From JAIOSM01 sp023143455 (GTDB lineage Bacteria > Desulfobacterota > Desulfobacteria > Desulfobacterales > Desulfobacteraceae): DNA of 13,854 nucleotides. Of this stretch, positions 7,391 to 13,699 are shown one piece after another. Both the position numbers and the translations under genes were made by a program. The stretch is from contig DAOVTW010000065.1 of the NCBI GenBank assembly GCA_030632885.1, forward strand, positions 1 through 13,854, in the 5' to 3' direction. The notes under the pieces were generated by a model, which saw nothing but the letters and a program-made list of their open reading frames with translations, was not told the origin of the DNA and ran no database searches. Each line of letters starts with the position of its first letter. Position 1 is the first letter of the stretch.

Positions 7391-7424
7391 GCATATAATA
7401 TTACATTTTTGCAATATTATATGC
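7391..7424. repeat. Perfect 12-bp inverted repeat, possible activator site
   Basis: GCATATAATATT (7391-7402) and AATATTATATGC (7413-7424) are exact reverse complements around a 10-nt centre. The centre lies about 129 nt upstream of the sigma-54 start, a typical distance for an enhancer-binding protein. It does not match the enteric NtrC consensus. It could also be a cruciform or an mRNA hairpin downstream of tatA. Confidence 0.45.
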
Positions 7425-7527
7425 ATCCGACTTTGGCTTAGTAACTTAACACGTGATAGAATTTGTAAACTACAAGATTTATTTTTGTATTAATTTGTCG
7501 GGAGAATACAGTAAAATAGAAGTATAT

Positions 7528-7579
7528 GTTTACTTAGCAGCCACATTTTCTCTATGTAGCTGTATAGAATAAGGTAAAC
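7528..7579 (-). repeat. Large imperfect palindrome just after tatA
   Basis: On the minus strand, the inner stem CAGCTACAT (7562-7554) / ATGTGGCTG (7546-7538) pairs 9 bp with one G-U around a 7-nt loop. The outer arms TTTAC and TTA pair with TAAGTAAAC (7536-7528) with one bulge, separated by an unpaired TTCTATA. It starts 5 nt after the tatA stop. No T-run follows, so it is either a weak terminator or a 3'-end stabilising structure. Confidence 0.4.
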
Positions 7580-7584
7580 AAAAT

Positions 7585-7785
7585 TTAAGTTTCCGTGTCT
7601 TTTTCTATTTTTTTAGTTTCTTCTTCTTTGCTATCTTCAATCTTTGATTCTTTTGAGGACTTTTTAAAGTTTTGTATACCTTTTCCAAGTCCTGCGCCGA
7701 TCTCAGGGAGTTTGCCAGCTCCAAAAATAATAAGAATTATTACAAGAATTATTATTAATTCCGGCATTCCAAGTCCACCTATCAT
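7585..7785 (-). CDS. tatA: Twin-arginine translocase subunit TatA/TatE
   Basis: TatA forms the pore-like part of the Tat system that exports folded proteins, often cofactor-containing ones, across the inner membrane. The 66-residue protein has the expected plan: short N-terminus MIGGLGMPELI, one transmembrane helix (about 8-22), the F21-G22 hinge, amphipathic helix GKLPEIGAGLGKGIQNFKK (24-42), and a highly charged K/E tail. The open frame extends seven codons upstream to a TTG, but AGGAG lies 6 nt before the ATG at 7785, which fixes the start there. No tatB or tatC is adjacent. TatA and TatE cannot be distinguished by sequence, and stand-alone tatA genes are common. Confidence 0.92.
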   Translation of the reverse strand: MIGGLGMPELIIILVIILIIFGAGKLPEIGAGLGKGIQNFKKSSKESKIEDSKEEETKKIEKDTET

Positions 7786-7823
7786 AATACACTCCTGTTT
7801 CTTCAAGTGGTTAAAATTAATTA

Positions 7824-7850
7824 ATTATCATTATGCTTAAGTAGTGTCAA
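7824..7850 (-). promoter_or_regulatory. Candidate sigma-70 promoter of tatA
   Basis: Minus-strand TTGACA (7850-7845, 6/6) and GATAAT (7829-7824, 5/6) lie 15 nt apart, slightly short of the ideal 17. They sit about 40 nt upstream of the tatA start. Confidence 0.45.
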
Positions 7851-7878
7851 TCTAAAAAAAATATCCTCATGTTATGAT

Positions 7879-7896
7879 AATTACAAAATTGTAATT
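7879..7896. repeat. AATTAC-N6-GTAATT operator-like palindrome, copy 2
   Basis: AATTACAAAATTGTAATT is a perfect palindrome (8-bp arms, 2-nt centre), ~30 nt upstream of the tatA -35 element. It resembles the copy at 7367-7384. Together they may bind one regulator, but no regulator gene is nearby. Confidence 0.3.
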
Positions 7897-8006
7897 TGTC
7901 TATTGGAACAAATTATATTTATCTGAAAGTGTTGTATTCTTTGCTTGCATTTCTATATATTGAAAAATATTATAGTTATGTTTGTTTTAGTAACTTGAAT
8001 ATATAA

Positions 8007-8153
8007 AAAGGGATTGATGCTATTGAGGTATCGTCAGGTACAGGAGCATCAGGAGCATTAACTCCGGTGAGAACTAAAGTTTTAACCATAGACAAGGAAG
8101 CTTATAACCTTGATCTTGCCCTTGCAATTAAAGAACAGGTTTCATGCCCTGTA
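8007..8153 (+). pseudogene. Internal fragment of an Old Yellow Enzyme-type FMN oxidoreductase
   Basis: Directly after a TAA at 8004-8006 the frame reads KGIDAIEVSSGTG, then GALTPVRTKV, then NLDLALAIKEQVSCPV. This matches the segment of NADH:flavin oxidoreductases (OYE family) that carries GIDAIEVSGG followed by the ALAIKxxVxxPV strand-helix just before the phosphate-binding part of the TIM barrel. Only ~49 residues of a protein that normally has 350-650 survive, without start, active site or C-terminus. The frame stays open into the lipoprotein gene that follows, so automated calling can fuse the two. A 9-bp tandem repeat (CAGGAGCAT twice, about 8040-8057) lies inside. It is a relic of a deletion; the rest is not in the window. 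Confidence 0.65.
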
Positions 8154-8165
8154 AGGAGATTTAAA

Positions 8166-8750
8166 ATGATCAAAATAATCGTGAAATTGTTTTGTTGTAC
8201 TATGATAAGTTTGTTTTTAGTATCCTGCTCTTCCTTGAAATCTGAACATTATGTGGGACAAAAATTGCCAATTCATGAAGAACTGGAAGAAGAAAGCATA
8301 TGGCAGTTTGAGGACAAAGTATTTTACGTGAGAGTCGTTAGCCCAGCTAATTCTCCAATAATAACAGCTTCATCACTGCAATGGAATAAATTAAAAAACA
8401 AATATGAGATCAAAACATCCCAAGTAACTGTGACAGAATTGAAGATAGATGATGCAGATGATTCCCTTTTTCTGAATCTGAAAGAAGAAAAAGAAGGCTT
8501 ATATACAATTTTACGCTTGATTCCATCCAGTAGTGATAAGGATATGGTAATTTTCACGGTAGACAAAGGCACAATCAAAAAACATATTAAAGAAGGAAAG
8601 GTTAAGGCAGTTAAAAAAGGCGATGCTTTCATTTTAAAACTTACAAAAGAAGAACTTGATAGCTATATTCGGGAAAATCTAAATGAAATCTTTGACTATG
8701 GCGGAGCAGGTATCATTAAGCCATTAAAGGGATTTAATGAAAAGGAATAG
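8166..8750 (+). CDS. Lipoprotein of unknown function
   Basis: The 194-residue protein has a lipoprotein signal: MIKIIVK, hydrophobic core, lipobox LVSC with C21 as the lipidated residue. Ser-Ser follows, so there is no Asp+2 inner-membrane retention signal and the outer membrane is likely. The mature part is polar with beta-strand-rich segments (VFYVRVVSP, YTILRLIPS, MVIFTVDKG, DAFILKLTKEEL) and ends in a basic/acidic tail; I recognise no family. The start is set at 8166 because AAGGAGA lies 6-7 nt upstream. The open frame reaches back to 8067 and beyond only because the flavoenzyme remnant is in the same frame. A second lipoprotein gene follows after 123 nt on the same strand. Confidence 0.82.
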   Translation: MIKIIVKLFCCTMISLFLVSCSSLKSEHYVGQKLPIHEELEEESIWQFEDKVFYVRVVSPANSPIITASSLQWNKLKNKYEIKTSQVTVTELKIDDADDSLFLNLKEEKEGLYTILRLIPSSSDKDMVIFTVDKGTIKKHIKEGKVKAVKKGDAFILKLTKEELDSYIRENLNEIFDYGGAGIIKPLKGFNEKE

Positions 8751-8775
8751 AGATATGGCTTTTTTAAGAGTTGTA

Positions 8776-8804
8776 TTGACTTTTAAAAATAGCGTATATA
8801 GAGT
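8776..8804 (+). promoter_or_regulatory. Weak candidate promoter of the DUF2846-like lipoprotein gene
   Basis: TTGACT (8776-8781) is followed after 17 nt by TAGAGT (8799-8804), a 5/6 and 4/6 match. The same TTGACT pairs with AGTCAA at 8802-8807 as a 6-bp inverted repeat, which could be an operator or a coincidence. Confidence 0.3.
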
Positions 8805-8873
8805 CAAAAAATCGCTATGTATGGTTTTTATAAATAAAAAGAGTAGTATTATATTTTAGATTAAGGAGGGAAT

Positions 8874-9446
8874 ATGAAAAAATTACGATTAGCATTAATT
8901 GGAATTTGTTTTATGCTGGTATTCTTGGCAGGTTGTAAAAGCGTTGGCATGATTCAGGTGGAACCTGTAAATGTCTCAAGCCTTGATAACAATACCGCAT
9001 TGGTTACATTTTTAAGGCCTTCATTTATGGGACAAGCGATTCAGTTTGGAATTTGGGACAGTGATAAATTTGTAGGTCATATTTCTACACAATCATATAT
9101 TCAATATAAAACAACACCTGGTAAGCATATTTTTTTAGCAAGGTCTGGAAATTGGTCATGCGTGGAGGCAGAGCTTAAAGGTGGCAAGAGTTATTTTATG
9201 ATTGTCAATACCAGAATGGGAGCTTGGAGAGCAAGAGTAGCCCTGGATCCTGTTAACAAAGAAGATAATATTTCAGAAAAGAGAATTAACCAATGGTTAA
9301 CTAAGTTGAATGCAACAGGTGTTGATCCTGCAAAAGTTGAAGCTTATGAAAGTGCAGGTGCTCAGTCTGTTAAAAACGCAATGGATAACATTGATTCTGG
9401 CAAAGCAAATTGCAATGTTCTTAATCCCGACGACTATAAGTTTTAA
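8874..9446 (+). CDS. DUF2846-like lipoprotein
   Basis: This 190-residue outer-envelope lipoprotein has a signal peptide ending in lipobox LAGC, with C21 as the lipidated residue. The mature domain (about 42-125) looks like the DUF2846 fold: ALVTFLRPSFMG, then a small-ligand-like strand set (VGHISTQSYIQYKTTPGKH), then AELKGGKSYFMIVNTRMG. The pattern of a VxFxRP strand, a YxxYxxxPGxH turn and a GKxYY strand is typical of that family, whose function is unknown. The C-terminal ~60 residues (helical, KRINQWLTKLNA) are extra. A very strong AAGGAGGG site lies 5 nt before ATG, so high expression is likely. A hairpin follows the stop. It probably forms its own transcription unit downstream of the other lipoprotein. 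Confidence 0.8.
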   Translation: MKKLRLALIGICFMLVFLAGCKSVGMIQVEPVNVSSLDNNTALVTFLRPSFMGQAIQFGIWDSDKFVGHISTQSYIQYKTTPGKHIFLARSGNWSCVEAELKGGKSYFMIVNTRMGAWRARVALDPVNKEDNISEKRINQWLTKLNATGVDPAKVEAYESAGAQSVKNAMDNIDSGKANCNVLNPDDYKF

Positions 9447-9464
9447 AATCTTGCTTTAAGCAAT

Positions 9465-9491
9465 AAAGCGGCTGAGTATTTCAGTCGCTTT
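9465..9491 (+). terminator. Hairpin after the DUF2846-like gene
   Basis: AAAGCGGCTGA (9465-9475) and TCAGTCGCTTT (9481-9491) pair over 11 positions with one G-U around the 5-nt loop GTATT. The following ACTTTAAGG is not a strong T-run and already contains the OsmC ribosome site, so this may be a partial terminator or an attenuator between the two genes. Confidence 0.5.
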
Positions 9492-9508
9492 ACTTTAAGG
9501 AGAATCAG

Positions 9509-9910
9509 ATGGAAATGGAGATATCTTTTCCAGGTGGAAAAAGGGTAGATGCTCAATATAGAGGGTTTACAATTCAGACTGATCAGTCAATCAAAAATGG
9601 TGGTGATGATTCAGCCCCGGAGCCATTTAATCTTTTTTTAGCTTCCATGGGAACTTGCACCGGTATTTATGTCTTATCGTTTTGTCAGCAACGAAAAATT
9701 CCTACAGACAATATTACACTGCTTCAGCGAATGGAGGACAGCGCTGATGGCAAAATGGTAGCCAGGATTATAATTGAGATTAAGCTGCCTGTTGATTTTC
9801 CGCCCAAATATAAAAAAGCTGTAGTTTTCGCAGCTCAATTATGTGCAGTGAAAAAGCACATGGAGCACCCACCGGAGCTTTCTATTATTACGAGTATATC
9901 ATCTGAATAG
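9509..9910 (+). CDS. OsmC/Ohr-family thiol protein
   Basis: The 133-residue cytoplasmic protein belongs to the OsmC superfamily, whose members reduce organic hydroperoxides with a pair of cysteines. The N-terminal strands include GKRVDAQYRGFTIQTDQ. APEPFNLFLASMGTCTGIYV is the family helix with C50, and the second half has AAQLCAVKKHMEHPPE with C112, equivalent to the peroxidatic/resolving cysteines of OsmC/Ohr. C59 is additional. The MGTCTG/SFCQQR variant belongs to the YhfA-like subgroup, for which the substrate is unsettled, so peroxidase activity is inferred only from the retained cysteines. The start is supported by AAGGAGA 5 nt upstream. It is about 140 nt from the next gene and seems monocistronic or driven with the lipoprotein gene. 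Confidence 0.88.
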   Translation: MEMEISFPGGKRVDAQYRGFTIQTDQSIKNGGDDSAPEPFNLFLASMGTCTGIYVLSFCQQRKIPTDNITLLQRMEDSADGKMVARIIIEIKLPVDFPPKYKKAVVFAAQLCAVKKHMEHPPELSIITSISSE

Positions 9911-9981
9911 GTAGCTGATTTTTGTGATCATGTCCCACCAAATTTAAAATAACATTATATTGATAATTGTAGTTTCAGGTA

Positions 9982-10009
9982 TTGACTCTTTATTGCCTGT
10001 GTATATTTT
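9982..10009 (+). promoter_or_regulatory. Candidate promoter of the MoxR-VWA pair
   Basis: TTGACT (9982-9987) is followed after 16 nt by TATTTT (10004-10009), about 40 nt upstream of the ATPase start. Each hexamer matches the sigma-70 consensus moderately well (5/6 and 4/6). Confidence 0.4.
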
Positions 10010-10050
10010 ATAAGGTTAAAACATGGTTAATTAATTTATGGAGATATTGT

Positions 10051-10908
10051 ATGACTGATATAAAAACCCCTGGCAATCATTTTTCAGGTGCTAACAAATA
10101 TATACTTGATAGCGAGCTTGCATCTATTGTGAATATTTCGATGGCACTAGAAATGCCGCTTCTTTTAAAAGGCGAACCTGGTACTGGAAAAACAATGCTT
10201 GCCTATGCAATTTCAGAATCTCTTGGAATGCCTTTGATTGTTCTTAATGTTAAATCAAGTATGAAACTTATTGAGGCTCTTTATCAATATGATACGCTTA
10301 CAAGGTTGAATGACTCAAGATTCGGCGATTCCACAAGGGATGTAAGCAATATTGAAGAGTATATCAAAATGGGAAAAATTGGTCAGGCTTTTACTGCGGA
10401 TAAAAGAGTGGTTCTTTTAATTGATGAAATTGATAAAGCAGATACTGATTTTCAGGATGATATGCTCGATGTACTTGATCAAATGCAGTTTGACATTATA
10501 GAGACTGATCAGGTTGTAACAGCAAAGCAAAGACCGATTATTATTATTACTTCCAATGCTAAAAAAGATCTTTCCGATCCTTTTCTTGGTAGATGTAATT
10601 TTCACCACATAGCATTTCCTGATCCAAAAATGATGCGCAAAGTAATCGGAGTTCATTTTCCGGATATTGATCAGAAGCTTGCTCAAGGTGCAATTGATGC
10701 TTTTTTTAGTATGAGAAATATCGAAGGGATTGAAAAAAGGCCTGCAACAAGAGAGTTGATTAACTGGATAAGAGCTTTAGATGCAGACCCTGATTTCCAT
10801 GCAAAAGATATAGTTAAGGGTAAAATCCCTTATCTTGGAGTTCTTTTTAAAAAGAGTCCAGACTATCAAAGAGCAAAAGAAACAGTAACAAGGCGCTCTC
10901 TTTTTTAA
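10051..10908 (+). CDS. MoxR-type AAA+ ATPase
   Basis: The 285-residue ATPase likely acts as a chaperone-like remodeller together with the VWA protein encoded next. Visible motifs are Walker A GEPGTGKT (41-48), Walker B VLLIDEIDKA with D125-E126, sensor 1 ITSNAKKDL with N169, the arginine finger LGRC at R181, and the sensor 2 region EKRPATRELINWIRAL. The insert around VSNIEEYIKMGKIGQAF is the MoxR-typical loop between Walker A and B. Start: GGAGAT sits 6-7 nt before the ATG at 10051; the frame extends upstream to a TTG at 9982 inside the promoter, which is unlikely. The VWA gene follows after 28 nt. MoxR-VWA pairs assist metal insertion or complex assembly in several systems (CoxD/CoxE-type), but the client here is unknown. 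Confidence 0.92.
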   Translation: MTDIKTPGNHFSGANKYILDSELASIVNISMALEMPLLLKGEPGTGKTMLAYAISESLGMPLIVLNVKSSMKLIEALYQYDTLTRLNDSRFGDSTRDVSNIEEYIKMGKIGQAFTADKRVVLLIDEIDKADTDFQDDMLDVLDQMQFDIIETDQVVTAKQRPIIIITSNAKKDLSDPFLGRCNFHHIAFPDPKMMRKVIGVHFPDIDQKLAQGAIDAFFSMRNIEGIEKRPATRELINWIRALDADPDFHAKDIVKGKIPYLGVLFKKSPDYQRAKETVTRRSLF

Positions 10909-10936
10909 AGTTTTTTTAATATACAAATGAGGTATT

Positions 10937-12130
10937 ATGTTTATAAGGTTTTTTTATAAGTTAAAAGAGGTGGGGATTCCTGTTACACCTACATCTTTTC
11001 TAACTTTGCAAAAAGCATTGCAAAAAGATTTGATACTTAGCCTTGATGATTTTTATACAAGTGCAAGAGCTATTCTTGTAAAAAGTGAGAGATATTTTGA
11101 TCTTTATGACCAGGTTTTTGCATTTTATTTTGAAGGTATCCCTTTACCTGAAAATGACGGATTTGAAGTCGATGAAATAGCTAAAGCCATGCTTGATGAA
11201 TGGCTTGAAAATCCTAAAGAACTTGCCAATGCCTTGGGGGTTGATGAATCTGAGCTTAAAAATCTAACTCCTGAAGAACTTATTGAATATTTTAAAGAAC
11301 GGTTAAAAGATCAGAAAGGACAACACCATGGTGGGAAAAAATGGATTGGCACCGGAGGGACATCACCTGTCGGGCATTCAGGTTATCATCCGGGCGGAAT
11401 GCGTGTTGGTGGAGAATCCAGAAACAAATCTGCTGTTAAGGTAGCAAATGAACGCCGATATAAAGATTACTCAACAACTGGTCCCCTGACAGAGGCAAAT
11501 ATGGCAGAGGCATTAAAACGTCTTCGCAATATGACTCCTGTGGGTCCTAAAGATCAAATAAATATTGATGACACCATTAAAGCAACCATGCGAAATGGTG
11601 GAGAAATAGAATTATTGTTTGATAGATCTTTAAGGGACAGATTAAAGATAATTTTAGTCATAGATAATGGAGGTTGGTCTATGGATCCTTATATTTCCAT
11701 GGTTCAAACTCTTTTTGATTATGCAAGATCACAGTTTAAAGAGATAAAGACTTATTTTTTTCATAACACTATCTATGATTATGTGTGGGAAGATCCGGCA
11801 AGATATCGAAAACCGGTTAAAGTTGATGATTTTGTAAAAATTGACTCTGACACCCGATTTATTGTAGTTGGTGATGCCAGTATGGCACCGTATGAACTCA
11901 TGGCTCAGGACGGAACTATTCATATTAGTGAAAGAAGTGGGAAGCCGAGTATTGAAAGGCTTCAATTCATTAAAGAAACTTTTTCCAATTCTGTATGGCT
12001 AAATCCGGTATCTGAGAGAATGTGGGGTTATACACATACAATCGCTGCAATTTCCCGAATTTTTCCTATGTATGAACTTTCTCTTGATGGTCTTGAAAAA
12101 GCTGTGGAAACTCTTATGGCAAAGAATTAA
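10937..12130 (+). CDS. VWA-domain partner protein of the MoxR ATPase (CoxE-like)
   Basis: The 397-residue protein is predicted to be cytoplasmic. Residues 1-120 are an N-terminal helical CoxE-type region (KEVGIPVTPTSFLTLQ). A Gly/His-rich linker follows (about 127-165: GQHHGGKKW, GHSGYHPGG). The VWA domain begins at about 230 with the first strand LKIILVID. The MIDAS motif, normally DxSxS, reads D243-N-G-G-W-S248, so at least one metal-ligand serine is replaced by glycine, but the GGWSMD pattern appears as if conserved for this subfamily. VVGDASM (311-317) may supply the later acidic residue. GAGGT-like GAGG lies 5 nt before ATG. Its TAA shares the TTAA with the stop of the convergent fic gene, so no terminator fits between them. 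It acts with the ATPase; the target is unknown. Confidence 0.88.
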   Translation: MFIRFFYKLKEVGIPVTPTSFLTLQKALQKDLILSLDDFYTSARAILVKSERYFDLYDQVFAFYFEGIPLPENDGFEVDEIAKAMLDEWLENPKELANALGVDESELKNLTPEELIEYFKERLKDQKGQHHGGKKWIGTGGTSPVGHSGYHPGGMRVGGESRNKSAVKVANERRYKDYSTTGPLTEANMAEALKRLRNMTPVGPKDQINIDDTIKATMRNGGEIELLFDRSLRDRLKIILVIDNGGWSMDPYISMVQTLFDYARSQFKEIKTYFFHNTIYDYVWEDPARYRKPVKVDDFVKIDSDTRFIVVGDASMAPYELMAQDGTIHISERSGKPSIERLQFIKETFSNSVWLNPVSERMWGYTHTIAAISRIFPMYELSLDGLEKAVETLMAKN

Positions 12131-12999
12131 TTTGCTCCGATTTTCCAAACGCCTTTTTCTAAAAAAGTTTCAATGGTTTGTCTTTTCGCTTTGTTCAATA
12201 AGTTCGAGTGTGACAACTTATTTTTTTTGGCATATTCAGATAATTTTATTATTTTCTTGCCTTCGATATATGCTAACCGTTTATGATATGAATTCAACAA
12301 AGCCTTAGCAATAATATCGTCCATAATATCTGTTTTGCCTTTATTGTCATATTCGTTAAAGGCATCATAGTAAAGCTGTCTATCTATGAATTGTATATTG
12401 ACAGGTACATAACCTTCTTTTAAGAGCAGAAAATTATTTAAAACTCTTCCTATGCGACCATTGCCATCAATAAAAGGATGAGTGTATTCAAAATCTAAAT
12501 GGAATTTTGCAACTCTTTGAATGATATGGTTTGATGCATTTCCACAATACTTTATTATTGCATTTTTCATTCTTTCGGCAATTTCTTTCGGAGCAGGAGC
12601 AATGTGACTGCCAACTCTTACAAATTCATTGTCACAGCGGAATCTTCCTGCAATTTCATCTTGAATGTTTCCAATCAGCATTTTGTGTAAAAATAAAATA
12701 ACTTCTGTATTTAATTCTGTATTCGTAGCTTTTTTATGAATATACTCCATAACTCTTGCAAGATTAGTTGCTTCAAACATTTCTCTTGCTGAAACAAATC
12801 TATCTAAGTCTATTTGTAATAAAATCTTTTCAGTTTCTTCTAGAGTTAAAGTGCTGTTTTCAATGGCATTTGAATTATAGACATTTTCAGCTATTTCTGC
12901 CTCATTGATTAAATCAATGATAGATTGCTTGCCATCAATAGCATTATAATACCTTTTCCGCAGACCATCTATTTTTTTAAAAGTACTGTTTTTTTTCAT
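12127..12999 (-). CDS. Fic-family AMP-transferase, class II (self-inhibited)
   Basis: Fic proteins usually transfer AMP (sometimes other nucleotides) from ATP to a hydroxyl of a target protein. The 290-residue protein has the complete core HPFIDGNGRIGR (H174 catalytic, D178 metal, N180/R182/R185 phosphate binding). The N-terminal inhibitory helix matches [S/T]xxxE[G/N]: S43-N-A-I-E47-N48, which marks class II, where the antitoxin-like helix is built into the same chain. No separate antitoxin gene is adjacent, as expected. The C-terminal ~60 residues (IIKLSEYAKKNKLSHSN) resemble a winged helix, so it may bind DNA. No clear ribosome site precedes the ATG. A TTGACA promoter with CGTGAAT repeats lies upstream. 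Substrate unknown; toxicity or house-keeping regulation are both possible. Confidence 0.93.
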   Translation of the reverse strand: MKKNSTFKKIDGLRKRYYNAIDGKQSIIDLINEAEIAENVYNSNAIENSTLTLEETEKILLQIDLDRFVSAREMFEATNLARVMEYIHKKATNTELNTEVILFLHKMLIGNIQDEIAGRFRCDNEFVRVGSHIAPAPKEIAERMKNAIIKYCGNASNHIIQRVAKFHLDFEYTHPFIDGNGRIGRVLNNFLLLKEGYVPVNIQFIDRQLYYDAFNEYDNKGKTDIMDDIIAKALLNSYHKRLAYIEGKKIIKLSEYAKKNKLSHSNLLNKAKRQTIETFLEKGVWKIGAN

Positions 13000-13008
13000 A
13001 ATAGTTGT

Positions 13009-13037
13009 ACTTTATAGATAATTCACGCTTTTGTCAA
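13009..13037 (-). promoter_or_regulatory. Promoter of the fic gene
   Basis: Minus-strand TTGACA (13037-13032, perfect) is followed after 17 nt by TAAAGT (13014-13009), or after 15 nt by TATAAA (13016-13011). Either would start transcription very close to the ATG at 12999, giving a leader of only a few nt, consistent with the missing ribosome binding site. Confidence 0.6.
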
Positions 13038-13092
13038 GTAAATCGTAAATTTATAATAATTTTTGCATATCATTCACGATTTAATGGTGAAT
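13021..13092. repeat. CGTGAAT repeats over the fic promoter, operator candidate
   Basis: ATTCACG occurs at 13021-13027, between -35 and -10 of the fic promoter, and again at 13072-13078. The second copy faces an inverted GTGAAT at 13087-13092, making a 6-bp palindrome with a 9-nt centre. The layout suggests a repressor site, possibly autoregulation by the Fic C-terminal winged helix; this is inference only. Confidence 0.4.
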
Positions 13093-13175
13093 ATCATGAA
13101 AAAACTCGGACTATCAAATAGAATTCATGCTTTTCTAATTCATCTAAATCAATCTCCTAATAAAGAAAACCTCAA

Positions 13176-13197
13176 AACCTGTAAGAATTGACAGGTT
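13176..13197 (+). repeat. 7-bp inverted repeat, weak terminator-like hairpin
   Basis: AACCTGT (13176-13182) and ACAGGTT (13191-13197) pair around an 8-nt loop; a T7 run begins 10 nt later. It lies between the divergent fic and secreted-protein genes where no transcript is known, so its role is unclear. Confidence 0.3.
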
Positions 13198-13270
13198 CGC
13201 TTAATGTTTTTTTCTGATAGTTAGTTTTCTTGGAAGAGATAACCAATAGAAAAAACAGGGGAGCAAATTT

Positions 13271-13627
13271 ATGAAGAGAGTAATTTGGTTAACAATTATA
13301 ATAATGCTTTCATTAACAATTACTGCTTTTTCATGGGGCAATAAAAATGCCACAGGTAGTATAACTTCTATTAATCACAATAGAGGGAGTGTTCCGTTTG
13401 TATCTGTAGAAGGCAATACTGAAGGCGGGAGTCTTTGGCTTGGATTTTCTTTTAAATGTGGCAATGGAGGCTGGGAGCATAGAAAGCCTGTTAAGGTTAA
13501 AGGCGATTTTAATGAACAATTTACTATGAGTATGTGCCCTCAAGGTTATTCGCAGATTCGTGCTTGCCTTTGGAAGGGGCAATCTGGTGGCCTTATGAAA
13601 GATAGGGTAGATTGTATGGATGAATAA
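13271..13627 (+). CDS. Small secreted four-cysteine protein of unknown function
   Basis: The 118-residue protein begins with a Sec signal peptide (MKRVIWLTIIIMLSLTITAF, probable cleavage after AFS, residue 21). There is no lipobox, so it is released into the periplasm or exported. The mature part (~97 residues) is rich in Gly, Ser and Trp and has four cysteines (C63, C89, C99, C115), fit for two disulfides; strand-like segments such as VPFVSVEGN, LWLGFSFKC and QIRACLWKG suggest a small beta domain. I know no family name for it. GGGGAG lies 7 nt before ATG and a strong terminator follows 7 nt after the stop, so it is a single-gene unit. Confidence 0.78.
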   Translation: MKRVIWLTIIIMLSLTITAFSWGNKNATGSITSINHNRGSVPFVSVEGNTEGGSLWLGFSFKCGNGGWEHRKPVKVKGDFNEQFTMSMCPQGYSQIRACLWKGQSGGLMKDRVDCMDE

Positions 13628-13633
13628 AGTTTG

Positions 13634-13666
13634 GCGCCTCCTGATTTTTGAGAGGCGCATTTTTTT
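13634..13666 (+). terminator. Strong intrinsic terminator of the secreted-protein gene
   Basis: GCGCCTC (13634-13640), an 11-nt loop and GAGGCGC (13652-13658) form a perfect GC-rich 7-bp stem followed by A and seven T (13660-13666). Confidence 0.88.
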
Positions 13667-13699
13667 GAGACATCTGTAATGGCAAATCAGATAGAATAT

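Noticed and set aside
7391..7424. Perfect inverted repeat as the tatA terminator
   Set aside because: It is ~160 nt after the tatA stop, fully AT-rich apart from its ends and without a T-run on the minus strand; a binding site is more likely.
8067..8165. N-terminal extension of the lipoprotein to a GTG/upstream start
   Set aside because: The extension is the flavoenzyme relic. The signal peptide and lipobox only work with the internal start at 8166, which has AAGGAGA.
11729..11965. Minus-strand open frame over the VWA gene
   Set aside because: It is opposite a well supported gene, with no ribosome site or motif.
13096..13191. 31-residue ORF (MKKLGLSNRI...) between fic and the secreted protein, as an antitoxin
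   Set aside because: Only a weak GGTGA precedes it and it has no motif. A class II Fic does not need a separate antitoxin. Left out as chance, though it starts right after the CGTGAAT palindrome.
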